From Gyrodactylus bullatarudis (taxonomy: Eukaryota > Platyhelminthes > Monogenea > Gyrodactylidea > Gyrodactylidae), in contig SSNU01000115.1 in the NCBI GenBank assembly GCA_012064415.1, positions 142,212 to 206,211 on the forward strand: a stretch of DNA of 64,000 bases. The letters are read 5' to 3'. The position numbers and the translations under genes were made by a program. This document shows, one piece after another, positions 33,153-44,980 of the stretch. The notes beneath the pieces were generated by a model. The model was not told the origin of the DNA. It worked only from the letters and a program-made list of their open reading frames with translations, and did not search any database. The stretch's first letter is position 1. The number at the start of each line of letters is the position of its first letter.

Positions 33153-33610
33153 ATAAATTTTTACTATACATAATTGTAAAATTCATTTAATCATTAAATT
33201 TTAATGTTAAATAAAATAATTTTTATTAAATATAAATTCATAACTATTATTGCCGATAAGTTATTGCATTTGTATAAACAGATTAATGCCTGAAAGTTTC
33301 AGGCCCTGAAACAAGAAGTCTTGATCATCGAAAAATTTTAATTTGACATGAATCAGAAGTTTTTTATGAATCCAACTATGTTAAAAATTCTATCTACTTT
33401 CTTGGGCTGTTAAAATAATATTAAATTTAAAACGTTTTTATTTAAATCTTATACAAACATGTTATCTTAAGAACTAGCTTGATAAAACCTTTTATTTTTT
33501 ATCGTTTTCTCGTTGTTTCTATATTTTTTTAAGTTTATAAATTTGTTTTATTCATCTATCATTACAATTATTTTGAAAAGAACGAGCTTGATAATCCATC
33601 AAATGTTAAA
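33153..33610 (+). terminator. API5 3' UTR and poly(A) region
   Basis: An AATAAA hexamer begins at about 33155, straight after the API5 stop, and further AATAAA-like sequence follows by 33220. The remainder up to 33610 is AT-rich with nothing else recognisable. Confidence 0.55.
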
Positions 33611-33930
33611 ATGGGATTTCTCTTCTTTATTCAGATCGGAACATTTCAAGAATGTGCTTTAACTAATGGTTCAGTGACTTATGGTGATATTCTAGAAGCT
33701 GTTCAATATGTTGTTAAAAAATTCGTATGTTTTTTCTTTTGAATATTCATTTATTATTATCATTTTAGTGTAAACTTAATCTAAGTCAAAAAGAATTAGA
33801 AGATGTTGGATTGTATAAATTGGAGTGTAAAAATAATGAAACTTGTACTCCACTCAAATCAGAAAAAGATCTTTCATCTGGATGCATTTTACAAATAATT
33901 TTGCCAGGTGAGTCATTTTTAGAATTCTAG
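33611..33930 (+). CDS. Unrecognised small two-exon gene, 91 aa if complete
   Basis: Exon 33611-33724 begins MGFLFFIQIGTFQECAL and ends at a gtatgt donor. A 44-nt intron ending ttttag leads to exon 33769-33930, which ends SGCILQIILPGESFLEF and a stop. Both borders are in phase 0. Predicted strands and helices alternate in a way that could be a small ubiquitin-like fold, but this is inference and I recognise no family. The first eight codons double as a good pyrimidine-rich acceptor (ttctttattcag), so the true gene may start in an unseen upstream exon. A strong CAG|gtgagt at 33907 could also splice onward. Confidence 0.45.
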
Positions 33931-33964
33931 GATTTCTGAAATAATTCACTTCTTGTATTCAATT

Positions 33965-34435
33965 TCACCATTTATTTTGAGTTGCTTCTATACTATTTTT
34001 CTTAAGATGGTCTGGTAGTAATTGAAGACTATGATGGATTGCGCTTTGAGTTGGTCCTGAAACTTCCAAAATTCTCACTGGATTTCCTTTGAAAAGAAAC
34101 ACGGTTTCACTTAATCTTAGGAAACAACAGGAAGCATTTTGAATATTTCGAAATGCTAGTTTTACAATACTGTTGTTGTTTTGCCACCAAATCGGGTCAA
34201 TATTGAGCTCACGCAGAAACATTATGTAGTTGAGTGTCTGGTTATCATATTCCTTATCATCGGTATAGATCCAAATAACATTTTCAAAATTCAAATCAAA
34301 AGTATCTGTATAGCCAAGAATTTCAGATGTGATAATTCCACTTTTACTGTAATCAGATTTGTAAACTCCTACAGTATTAAGATCACTTCGATTGATCCCA
34401 TGAATGGTCCTGGTTCTGGATGATTTTCTTTTAGT
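33965..34435 (-). CDS. Last exon of an unrecognised minus-strand gene
   Basis: The frame is open on the minus strand from at least 34435 to a TGA at 33967-33965, about 155 codons. The readable protein includes SGIITSEILGYTDTFDLNFE, NVIWIYTDD, NIDPIWWQNNNSIVKLAFRN and a basic/aromatic end at NKW. There is no in-frame ATG near the upstream end, so earlier exons probably lie to the right; acceptor-like aatag occurs near 34432. The strand-helix-strand-strand-helix order could be an RRM-like domain, and I see a faint resemblance to the C-terminal region of R3H and coiled-coil (R3HCC1L) proteins, but this is not established. The 3' end is tail-to-tail with the 91-aa gene. Confidence 0.5.
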   Translation of the reverse strand, partial: TKRKSSRTRTIHGINRSDLNTVGVYKSDYSKSGIITSEILGYTDTFDLNFENVIWIYTDDKEYDNQTLNYIMFLRELNIDPIWWQNNNSIVKLAFRNIQNASCCFLRLSETVFLFKGNPVRILEVSGPTQSAIHHSLQLLPDHLKKNSIEATQNKW

Positions 34436-34439
34436 AGCT

Positions 34440-36535
34440 ATTTTGAAGGTTTTCTTGATAAAATAAAGACTATTTTTTAATGAATTACTTTATTAGAGTA
34501 ATTTTAATTGAGAAATTAAGTTTTCTAGATCACTATATTTCAATCATTAAATCGTTTTAATATATATCTCAAATAAATAATCTGTTTTAATAAAATTAAG
34601 CTTTAGATTGTGTCGTTGTAATGCTCTTCAAATTATAATTAAATTAGGCATCAATTGATTCTCTGTGACTTGATAGAAGGTCTCTGTATAAAATTTGCTT
34701 TGATCATAACAATATTCAAATCAAAATCACAGGATGTCACGACGACTGTTTATTTTGAAATGAAATAATTATCAATTCGATAGATATTCATGGGAAGATA
34801 ATTTCTTTCTCATGATGTATGAGAACATAGAAATTTATTTCATTCACTGAATTACCTTAATCACTCATTTGAAATGAAACATTTAAAATATTTTGGATAA
34901 AATTAATAAATATTGTAAGGAACAAGAGAGTTTTTTGAAAAAAGTACCAGGGGTCAAATATGATTGTATTCAAACTCATAAACACCAAGTTCCTCGTAAG
35001 TGGTCATTTTTTCAAAGTTGAATGAAGAAAGAAATAAAATTCTTATTTATTACAACATGACTGAAATAAAATGCCTTGACAGTATTTTTTTGGAATAGAA
35101 TTTATGTTTATTAATCTAATAAAAAAGGATAATATAAACATTCAAAAGTTCTAAGAAATAGTTTCTGAATGAGCGCATATAGATTTGTTAGCAAAAGTTC
35201 GAATATGGATTGATGAAGAAGGATGTTGTTTACAGTAGTATCGAGTTTAGATGATTTCTGGTGTTATAAGAAGAGCTTTCGTTTGATCCAATGCAATCTC
35301 TGTAATTAATTAGGAACTTAATACTTTCCTCACCTATATAGGATGCATATAAGGCAGCTTGAGATATTGGGTGTAACTGATGGGACCATAACATAAGGTG
35401 AGGTTTTATCGAACTTGTTCTACCTTTCGTATAGATTAAATTGTAATAGAGAGCAGTGGAAGGATAAGATTGTATCTCCACCTTAAATTTTGTAAGCCTA
35501 AATAATGGGTTTGAATCAAATTCTATTCAGGAACACAGGGTCTTGAACATCTTGACTATCAGTGTTCAAATTCTTTTGAGAAAATAAAAAGCTAAGTCAA
35601 AAATTTAAGCTTCTGTTGAAAATTTTTCAATCAGAAAATTTGAGTCATTTTTTATTACGCCAAGACTACCTTATTTAACACACATTCGAAACATCTTTCA
35701 GAATTCCTATGTATCGTGTCCTGTGTACGTAAAATATGAATTATTCAAAAGTGCCGAATTTGTTTGGATGTTGATTTTTGTTTTTATCGATTTTAAGTTT
35801 CTTTCTACTCCATCGTAATTGTTGATTATGTCCTTTTCCCAATTAACTTTGATTTGTGATGAACCCACTTATCACCAGGATAAAAACGATGAGCTTTTTA
35901 TTTGCTTTTTTAACTAACTTATATTAAATTTTTTAGAAAAAGTATTCGAACAATCAAGACTGCTTAGATAAGACTGATGAGTATCTGAAATGAACCTTGA
36001 TTCCAAGAATCAGTTTTTTTCCAATTGAATAATAATAGGAAATGATAATTCTGATTTTCCATTCCATTATCTATAAAATGAATTTGTCTGATATGTTCAA
36101 AGACTGAGAGTTTCCTACTTACGGACGTTTGAAATTTTTTCCTGAATCATTTTTTTATAAAATCCATCTGCTTTCATATTCTGATGAGAGAATATCTACG
36201 GTATTCGGTAAACAGTATTGATTAAATTTTGTTGTTCTTCTTCCCCAGCAATGAAGAGATAAAAAGAGGAATTTCTTACTCTCTTTCTTCTTGTTACAAT
36301 CAAATCAAAAAATCCTTTCATCGAGTAAATCGGATTTCGATGCGAAAAACAAAATGAATTTTTTAATAAGAGGATTAATAATTATAAGGGAAGAGGAGAA
36401 AAATCAGAAATTTGTGAATTACCTTGGATCAAAAAAACACACTACACTGTATTTAATAATACATAACTTCTAGTAGGGTAAAAATTTAACTTCATTTTCC
36501 TACTCACTTTTTTGATAGAACTGTTAATCCTAAGC
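34440..36535. other. Intergenic stretch without recognised features
   Basis: AT-rich sequence on both strands. The minus-strand gene ending at 33965 must have upstream exons here or further right, but I could not identify them. An 83-codon minus frame at 35230-35481 shows no family resemblance. Confidence 0.4.
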
Positions 36536-36766
36536 TTAACCCTTTCGGTGCCGAGACTATTTCACAATTTTTATAAAAACCAAAATTTAGCTATGAAGTT
36601 ATTTGACCAAAAATATTACTAATGCAAGTTCACATTGTGGGCTTCAATTTAAACTTTAATTGATCCAGAAACGGTTTCTGAGAAACCTATCAAACTAGTA
36701 GAGTCTTGAAGGTTCAAAAATAATTGGAAAATGGACATATATGTCCATTGGCACCGAAAGGGTTAA
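36536..36766. mobile_element. piggyBac-type MITE, 223 bp
   Basis: The element 36540-36762 has 13-bp perfect inverted ends, CCCTTTCGGTGCC, with TTAA on both sides. A perfect 20-bp palindrome (36730-36749, centre CATATATG) directly abuts the right inverted repeat. There is no open frame. Confidence 0.88.
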
Positions 36767-37702
36767 ATATGCATCTCCATTATGTCATTCAGGTTTAAGA
36801 GTCGCTCAATTTTCAATGAATTTTTACTAAGTAATCACTAAACTACTGAATAAATGAATTAAATTTTTTGTTTAAAACAGTAATCTCATCATCCTATTTG
36901 AATTCGTTGTTCGTGCCCGTGAGAGAGAAAAAAAACTTCACCTTTCTCTAATAACTACCGTACAAGCAATCCGTTTTCAATAATGATGATCGAAGTTTTC
37001 TCAAAAATTTTACGGTTTGATCCTAAGAATCAAGTTTCGATCCCTCTCTCATTTTGTAATGAACAAAAAATTTTCAAAAATTGGAAATTTTGTGCAAGAA
37101 ATCGAGATAGGTTAAGTTAAAACCTCTCAACCTACAATTATAATTAGTTATTCTAGGGGTCTCATATATGAAGTCGAACAAATCATTGGTATAATCATTT
37201 GTTATTCTATGCATAGAAATTCCTTAGTGTGAATAATAAAAGAGGGGTCTCAATAAACTATAGCCATCGAACAAGAATTACACAATCGTTTGGGCATTTA
37301 GTACACCTCCCCACCTCTTTCATTGTGCTTTCATGTGAGTCATTGTGGCGTGGTAGGATGATTCGAAACGTGATTTTGAAATTTATCAGAATTAATTTCA
37401 ACTCATGAAAATGTTAAAATTCCTTATTAGTTGATAATAAAAAATTCAATCATGCTGAAAATTTGCATACTGATGTAATTTTTTGTGCTCTATCTAATGA
37501 TACTAAAATCATTACCCTAAGATGACGAAAAACCAAACTCCTCGTAGAAGCGACGTAAAATTTTTTTTAACATCTCAATCTAGAAATAATTTAATTCTAA
37601 GGATTAATATCTAAATTTTGACTAACTTCAGATCAATTTTATATTAGTTATTGAAATTATTCATAACGTGAACCACGAACTTCACAAATTTGATGTACTT
37701 GC

Positions 37703-37825
37703 ATTTCATTGGTTGACAGTTTCTCACCCTCCCATTGGTTAGAAATTTCGCTGATTTAGGTATATAACCAAGGCGTAAATAATCGTTTAAGCAGAGTGGG
37801 AAAGAAAACGGGTCCCTCACCTGTT
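37703..37825 (+). promoter_or_regulatory. Promoter-like module, left copy
   Basis: It contains two CATTGGTT (inverted CCAAT) boxes about 25 bp apart (37706-37713 and about 37732-37739). A TATATAA follows at 37761-37767, then about 30 bp later GCAGAGTGGGA and AAAACGGGT. An inverted copy lies at 40129-40250. Conservation between the copies covers the boxes and the presumed start region. Confidence 0.5.
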
Positions 37826-38483
37826 CTTACTTTTATTAAAGAATATCAAAAAATTAAATCTCTACACCTTTTAGTTTAGTTAGTTTAGATAATTTTGCGA
37901 TTTTTTGCGATTTCATTCTAAAGTTTCCACTTTTTTCCCTCTTTCAAATCCTTTTGTGTCCTCTTGCGTCTCGGTTTCCCATCTTATCTTATCAATTCCT
38001 CACCTAGACTCTGTTAAAGGAGCCACCATTTAAAAAAAATCAAGTAGAGATTTCTTCTCAGATTTGAAAAGGCCTCCAACTCCATTTACTACAAAATCGG
38101 GTACATGGATTGAATACTATTGTGAAAATCTTCAAAGAAATGGAGAATCGTAAACCTTCATTGAAGAAAGGAATCGAAATTGTTCAGGATCTGGATATTG
38201 AAGAGGATCATTACTTAAATAGTCAGCGAAACCGAAGACGATGCAAAAAAATTTCTCAAATGGATGATCAATATATTAGTACTATGGAGTACAATCTTTT
38301 TGCCCTTTTCAAGATATTTTTCATTATTTTTTCTATTTATTTGCCACCCTAGCTATATTGATCAGAAGCTTGATTATTAATAATAATTTATTACACTTAA
38401 TCGGCCAAGATTATATATAACTATCAAGTTCTACAAATTGATTGCAAAATATATATAAAAGTTTGTGGATATGTATCTAAAGC

Positions 38484-38560
38484 TAGTTAATATGAAGATG
38501 GGAATTCATGGTCTTTACAAAATTCTCAATTTCTACATTGAAAAATCAAATTTGAATTTT
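38484..38560. repeat. Foldback terminus fragment
   Basis: It contains aagctagttaatatgaagat, gggaattcatggtctttac and aaaattctcaatttctacat, an outer arm of the FB superfamily without its partner. A similar fragment starts at 50490 (gaagctagttgacatgaata). Confidence 0.5.
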
Positions 38561-39229
38561 AATGCAATCTTGAATTTACTAATAAAATCTTACATTAACT
38601 ACTTACGAGTAAACCGAATTAAAAAATATTAAAATTCAATATTGAAATTAAACTAAGAAAATTATTATTTTTAAGCTTAGCAAATTGTTAGGAAATGATA
38701 ATCATATCTCTACCTCAATAATGTAGATTGAAGTCCTGATTATTGTTTTAAATGGGTAAAATAAGCATTTTAGTACTTTTTGAGGCTCTTGTGACCAAAC
38801 TTGTACTCCAAGTAGAGAGTAGAGGTTTGAAATGATGGAAGTGGTTGATTCGCGAGTTAAGAGTCAAGTACAATTTTAAGTTTAGTTCATGATTTTTTCT
38901 TTGGGGTTGCGTTTTGAAATAATAAAATAAGGATCTTTGAAAAGTAAAAAAACAAGCTTTTTATATCTTTTATTTATTAATTTTAAAACAAAGAAACATG
39001 ATGTACGTGTTTTTTCATTCATGTTGAATTTCAGTCTCCCTTGACCACAATTAATACGTTCGTTTTCAGGAGGAATTCTAAAAATACATTATCTCTCATA
39101 TTCTGATGGACGATAAACTTCAAGACTTAAATTTTCAAGATGTCCGAGGATCTTCTCTTAAGCCATGATGATTTCAATGTTTTATACTCTCCATTTATTA
39201 ACCCTCTACCATTTGAGTTAGATTTCAGA

Positions 39230-39470
39230 AATTATTATCGAGTTTTAGCCTGGGTCAGAATCTGAATGGACTCTTCAAGAGAATTCGAATGATGCATAAA
39301 ATATATGGTCCAAAGCCTATTTATGAACTGGTTGCAATAGAAACAATGATTTTGTATTAGAATTAACGTGTTGAAAAATTTGCTTAATTCGATATTGGCC
39401 ATTTTTCTCATAATCATACTTTTAAGCAGAACAAGTACAAAAATAATCTTTTGGACAATTTTTTTCATTT
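39230..39470. repeat. Interspersed repeat (gtcagaatctgaatgg family)
   Basis: It shares ctgggtcagaatctgaatgg with 61800-61850 and 28040-28110. Its second half (cctatttatgaactggttgc, then acaatgattttgtattag) is found inverted at 55850-55920. A coding role is not supported. Confidence 0.55.
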
Positions 39471-40128
39471 TTTCGATTTTTGATCTCATTTTCTAGAGAA
39501 ATTTCTCCTGATTCGATCCTTACCACTAAATCCTTGAACTCGTTCGTTTAGTATGAATAAAAAAAAAATCTGAATCATAGATGGACATTTTTTTGATAAT
39601 TAAACTCAAGCCACCAGACTATGTTAGTGTACACTGAGTAATTACAGCTTTAATATCTTTAACACAGTATGTATGAGTACTCATAATTATATAATGACTG
39701 CAGTTAAAAATCAATGAGGATTCCTTGGCTGAAAATACTTTCAAATTCATTTCTCTACCACAGATCTTAATAAGAAAAAGCTGTTTCAAGAGTCAAAAGC
39801 AGGGTGTGTGCTTTGGAAACAAAAATCCATTCCGAACCACATTTTCACGCAGGGAAAATCAAATTGAACACATTAGAATTGAAAAATCTATCCCTAAAAA
39901 CCAGTCAGGATCGATTTTTCCTTCCGAGGAACGCTTCTTTTTTCGGACCAATAATTTGAATTGCTTTTATACTCGAATTTCTTATTAAGATAGGTATTCA
40001 CTAAGGCTGACCAAGGTTTTGAAACTTTTTATGTCAATGTTTAGAGCTTAAAAATCCATTAGAAAAATAAATGAAACTATATGTGGACAAAAGATCGAAA
40101 GAAAATCTTGGCTAATGAGGCTCGCAGT

Positions 40129-40250
40129 ACAGGTGAAGTACCCGTTTTCTATCCCACTCTGCCCGAATCGTTTTTTACATCTCGGTTATATACCTAAACC
40201 ATGATTTTTCTCAACCAATGAGAGTACAGGGAACATTCAACCAATGAAAT
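40129..40250 (-). promoter_or_regulatory. Promoter-like module, right inverted copy
   Basis: On the minus strand it has the same order: ATTTCATTGGTTGA, CTCATTGGTTGAG, TTTAGGTATATAACC, GGCAGAGTGGGA, AAAACGGGT and CACCTGT. Facing the left copy across 2.3 kb, the pair could be the terminal repeats of an unrecognised element or two convergent promoters. Confidence 0.5.
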
Positions 40251-40539
40251 TCAAGCCCATTGATTTTTTGATTTTTAAGTAGGATTCCTGTTGTGTTTCA
40301 AATAAATAGCCTTAAATAATATTTTTTCGAAAATATTTTTATGTAATAGATTTAGTTATATAAAGATCTATCGTTTGGTATGCTTTTCAGAATTCTAGCT
40401 TCAGAAATAAGAAAGTTAAGAAAATCCACGTTTTGAACTATAAAATTAGTAGCATTTTTTTTTTGAAATCGAACATTTTATTTACAGAATTATAAAGATT
40501 AATGATTTTAAAAATAAGAAAACAGGGAAAGAGTGTGCT

Positions 40540-40605
40540 CGGTGTGGGAGGGTTTGAACCTGGGACCGAAAGTAAAGGTGTCCGAATGAGAGGTGAGAGA
40601 AATTT
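40540..40605 (-). repeat. tRNA-derived SINE-like fragment
   Basis: On the minus strand it reads ctctcattcggacaccttta, then ctttcggtcccaggttcaaa and ccctcccacaccg. GGTTCAAACCC is a perfect B box. There is no A-box-bearing tRNA 5' half next to it and no cloverleaf, so it is a tRNA-derived relic, not a tRNA gene. Confidence 0.5.
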
Positions 40606-41196
40606 TTAAAAATCTGATTTTGTTATCTGATTCAAAATGTACACTTTTACTGATTTGAAAAAAAAAGTTTTTTGGAAAACTTTTTAGGCTTTTTTAAATT
40701 CAAGATGGCGCGGTCTTTAAATTTTTTAAACTTTGAGTTGAAAATTTTAGTTGATTTTAAGGTCTGAGATGAATCAAATTTTGTTTTTTTAGGATCATTA
40801 TTAGACAGAGAAAATAATTATTCGTTTTTTTTGAAAAAACTCGTCATTTTGAAATGATCTTGGATCACCCTAGTTTTTCAATTTGCAAGCAGTAAAAATG
40901 ATCGAAAAATTGAAAGTAGACTTTCGCACGTAAATGGTGTGTTTTTTCAAAAAAATGATAATCATTAAAAGTAACGTTTGATTCCTCTCAGACCTTGAAA
41001 TCAACAAAAAATTTCAACTTAAAGTTTAACAAAATTAAAAAATCGCCATCTCGAATTTTAACATGTCTCTGAAATTTTCCAAAAAAAAATTTTTTCAAAA
41101 TTTATTTTCTAAAATCAGTAAAAGTGTACACTTTGAATCAGTTACCAAAATGAGATTTTTGTAACAATTATGAATTCCCAAATTCATCGAGAATAG
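40597..41196. repeat. Foldback family FB2 copy
   Basis: Arms share caaaatgtacacttttactg (left) and cagtaaaagtgtacactttg (right). It has the same central gtaaaaatgatcgaaaaatt and the same right terminus as 12237-12927. The outermost left arm is replaced by a tRNA-derived sequence. Confidence 0.75.
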
Positions 41197-41935
41197 GTTA
41201 AAAATACTCTATTCTTTAAACTTTGAGCTGGAAATTTTTATTGATTTGTGTTAGGATGGTCAAAAGAAGTCTCTCAGGATCGAATTATTATAGACAAAGA
41301 TACTGATTATTGTCATTAAACTTACACACTATTTACAAGGAATATTGAATTAACAAAAATCCCTGTTATAACTGAGAAATTGTTATTGTAGTCAATTTTG
41401 AAACAAAAAATAAATCTATGAATTTCTTGAATATGCTAAAAAATTAGAAAAATTAATAATGTTGGGTTTCATTGAATCAAAGTAAATCTGATTATTTTGA
41501 TACCTTTTTGAATAATCTTGTGAAGTTGTTGAGGTTAAGATAGGAAACAAGTAGCTTGCTTGCTAGTTTTAGATAATCGTGTGGAATCTGATGAATAAAG
41601 CAAAACGAAAGAAACGTTATTAAAAAGTTTTATATGGTTAAAATTTGCCAATAAATTCCTTGTCATGAAGGGAAAACTTGAATAAAAATTATTGCATGGA
41701 ATTGAGTTTTATAAAAGTAATGATTGACGGAATCAAATTTTTGTGTGAAATCTAGCAAACATTTTTATTTTCAAATTTTTTAATGTACAAGTTATGTTTG
41801 ATGAAACAAAAATTACTGCATCAGATTGTGCAAGAAACAATAGAAATCGTTTAAGATTTATATTTGATACCGAATCTCAAAAATCAAATAAAATGAATGA
41901 AGATTGAATTGAATTCCGGACTTTTATTGTACATT

Positions 41936-42577
41936 GTAAACCTAATTGACATGAAGATGAGAATTTATTATTTTTACAAAAAAATCAATATTTTTCTCCG
42001 AATTCAAAGAATTTTTTTTTCTGAATTCTAAAACGGAATGAGCTTATAAGATATTTGAAAAAATTCAATCTGCCCAAATTTAGGCCGTTTTACGAATTTT
42101 GAAATGCACCAAATTTCCGCTTTTTCAACTTTTGAACTCAAAATTTTTATCGATTTCGATGATTCAAAGTAGTTTAAGAATTAGCATTCATCTGCAGAAA
42201 TTCACTGAAGTTCGTCATTACTGTGGGAAATCGAAACATTTGAATTTTTCGATTACCACGAAGGAAAATTATCCAAAATCTGGGAGTTTAACTTTTTCTC
42301 GAAAACAGTAAGATCTTCGCAATCTCTATGCCCAAATTCGTCTAATGATCCCAAATATCATCACTTAACTGCTTCGAATCATCGAAATGGAAATTTGGTG
42401 CATTTTCAAAATTCGTAAAACGGCCTAGTTTTGGCCAGATTGAATTTTTTCGAATATTCACATCTAATTAGCTCATTCAGTTTTAGAATTCAAAGATTTT
42501 TTTTTCTTTGAATTCGGAGAAAAATATTGAGTTTTTTGAAAAAATAGTAAATTCTCCATGTCATCTAGCTTTATATT
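41936..42577. repeat. Foldback family FB1 copy
   Basis: The terminus cctaattgacatgaagatga at left is mirrored by a shortened ctccatgtcatctagcttta at right. Arms match across the tcaatatttttctccgaattc region and the aaaacggaatgagct / agctcattcagtttt region. Confidence 0.8.
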
Positions 42578-42853
42578 AATAATGGTATAGGAGTTACATA
42601 TAAAAACCTCACGCGAGAACCCAATTTTATCATTCGAAGAAAAAAATATTATGACATTGCATACAAAGAAAGTTTCCCGAATCGCTCGTACACTTGCTTC
42701 GTACTGGGTCTGTTTTTTCTATATCTCACTAAGTAGTTTCAAGGGTATAATACACCTTTAGTTAATAATAATCTCTCATTATTTCTGAACTAAAACTGTA
42801 CTATAAGGAATAAAGTAATGATATTATACAGTTATTTTGTATTAACATGAAAG

Positions 42854-43492
42854 TTAACCCTTTCGATACCATAGCTAAACGAAGTAAGCTTCAGGCTTAA
42901 TTTTCTTAATTTTAAAAATGTGATGATAAAAAACATTTACTAGGACAAAATTTTATGAAAATTTTTTCTTACCCATAATTTCATCAGGGTCTGATTTATA
43001 TTGAAATTCCCATCTACTGGTGAGTAATTTAGAGTGAAACTTTGCCAATGAAGGGATTTATTTGAAAGTTAATTGTTTCAAAGACTCAATTAATGTCAAA
43101 AAGGATATCTTTTAAATTTGATTCGATCTTATTACAAAATAACCTAGATGTTGAAGATTTAAGGTAAAAATGAGGTTGAAAATTGCCCCATTTTCACGAG
43201 ACTATTGATGGAACTGCTCATTGATTTCATGCATATACCTTGTTTTGGATTAACTATTTAGCTTCTACGGAAATTAATCTTATTATCTCTGAACATTGAT
43301 AAGTTTAATAATTTCGATCAAAAAGAATCATGAATTAAGGAATTCTACTTCCTTCGGTAAAAGTTCAAATATCTATGGCATTCTTATGCCTGGCTAGCAA
43401 AAATATAGCATGAAAAAATGTTTCAAAATCATTGAAAAAAAGTCAGTTTCAACATAGAGGTCATATATGACCTCTGGTATCGAAAGGGTCAA
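42854..43492. mobile_element. piggyBac-type MITE, 631 bp
   Basis: The element 42858-43488 has 14-bp perfect inverted ends, CCCTTTCGATACCA. It is flanked by TTAA on the left and TCAA on the right (one change). A perfect 20-bp palindrome at 43456-43475 abuts the right inverted repeat. A left-half copy lies at 16623-16930. Confidence 0.85.
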
Positions 43493-44304
43493 TGATAAAG
43501 CTTGGAATTCTGGATTTGAGAATACTTTTAGAAAATTACACAAATATTCCAATGATTAAGGGTTTACCTTTCAAATAACCTTGACTTCCGATTTTGATTT
43601 CTTCTCTTTTATTTAACAAGTCTCCTCTAATACAGTATTTAAATTGTGATTCATTATCATTTGATTTAAGATAATACTAGGATTTTAGTAAAACCATTGA
43701 TGATTGATTTAAATAATAATAGAGAGGGAAGTTTTTCAGAAAAATTTTCAAAATGACTCTAAAAAGATTGTTTGAAGTTCTTTAAACAGTCATCTTCCCA
43801 AGTATATACAGAAAAACTAAATAGAAAAAATGTAACTTTATTACAGTAAAAAAAGTCCTTTAACACTTGAACATCAAAAGGCATTGAAACAATTAAAGTA
43901 ATGATTTTCTGGAGGTATTCAGGCAACATCAACAAGATATAAACGAAGATGAATTGTCTTCCTCTGTTGAGTAATTATGGGAAATACAAGAAGAAACAGG
44001 GGAACTTAAAGTTTTATATGAAAGGAAACGTTTATTTTCTCTAGAATGGAGATTAAGAGAATTTTTGAACCAATTTTCGATTTAATAAAACGATATAATT
44101 TTGATATCTGAAAAAAAGATCACAAGTTGTTTGTTCCATGTTCTCATGAAACTGTTTGATTAAGTGATTCGATTGCCCTCCGACTTCAATTTCCTATTAG
44201 GAACTGATAAAAAAACAACTAATCAAAATTTTAAAGAGTTTATTACTGACATTCATGCTAGAAAATCTTTAGTTTTTCAATGATACTTTGAACTCACTAG
44301 TTGT

Positions 44305-44775
44305 ACACCTAGTTAATATGGATATAGGAATTTATGATTTTTACGAATTTCTCAATATTTTCACCAAGAATTCGAATCTGATCAAGATTTTTTAAAATCT
44401 AGATCATTAGACCCTCTTTCACGATTTATAGAGATTACGCCAAATTTGAAATCTTGAATTCCCATTTTTTGATTTTTGAGATGAAAAGTTTTGCTGATTT
44501 CAAAATCAGAGAGTGATCAAAAGTTGATTTTTAGGATCACAATAAAACAAAAGAACCGTTTACCATCATAAATATTTTTAATAAATTCGTCAATTTTCTT
44601 GGATCTTGAATCCTCGAATTTCATTGATTTTCAACTAGGGAAAATTTTGACACGATGATGGGTTGATTCTCAAAATCAGATTCAGCAGTATTTGATTTCA
44701 TTGTTTAATCGTTATTCTAAAAATCAACTTTTGAGAATTTTGTAATAATCATAAATTCCCCTTCATATTATTTGG
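44305..44775. repeat. Foldback family FB3 copy
   Basis: It starts ctagttaatatggatatagg and ends ataaattccccttcatatta. The interior holds gatttcaaaatcagagagtg and its inverse gattctcaaaatcagattca, at lower identity. Confidence 0.6.
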
Positions 44776-44980
44776 GATTAATATTTAACAAAAAGTTCGA
44801 ATTTTCCTATGCATTCCCGAAACATTTGAAAAAGGTTGAGTATCTCTAGGTTTGTATATGTAATTGAATTTGAATCTTTTTCTAATCTTGATTTACAAAG
44901 AATTAGTATAAGTTAAAGAATATAAGAGTCATGAATGGAAATAAGAATATTAAGTAAGCTGAAAAAACACCAAAAACTCT

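Noticed and set aside
33907..33921. A 15-nt intron in the small gene next to API5
   Set aside because: It has gt and ttttag borders, but the frame and stop are the same with or without it, so nothing in the sequence requires splicing.
35230..35481. An 83-codon minus-strand frame
   Set aside because: No recognisable motif, no supporting splice sites or neighbouring exons. Kept only as a note in the intergenic entry.
37340..37375. tRNA A-box-like gtggcgtggtaggatgattc as a SINE head
   Set aside because: No B box follows at the expected distance and no second copy was seen in the window.
39235..39489. An 84-codon minus-strand frame
   Set aside because: It coincides with an interspersed repeat found at 28040, 55850 and 61800.
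40540..40605. Possible tRNA gene on the minus strand
   Set aside because: There is a B box only; no A box, anticodon arm or matching acceptor strand.
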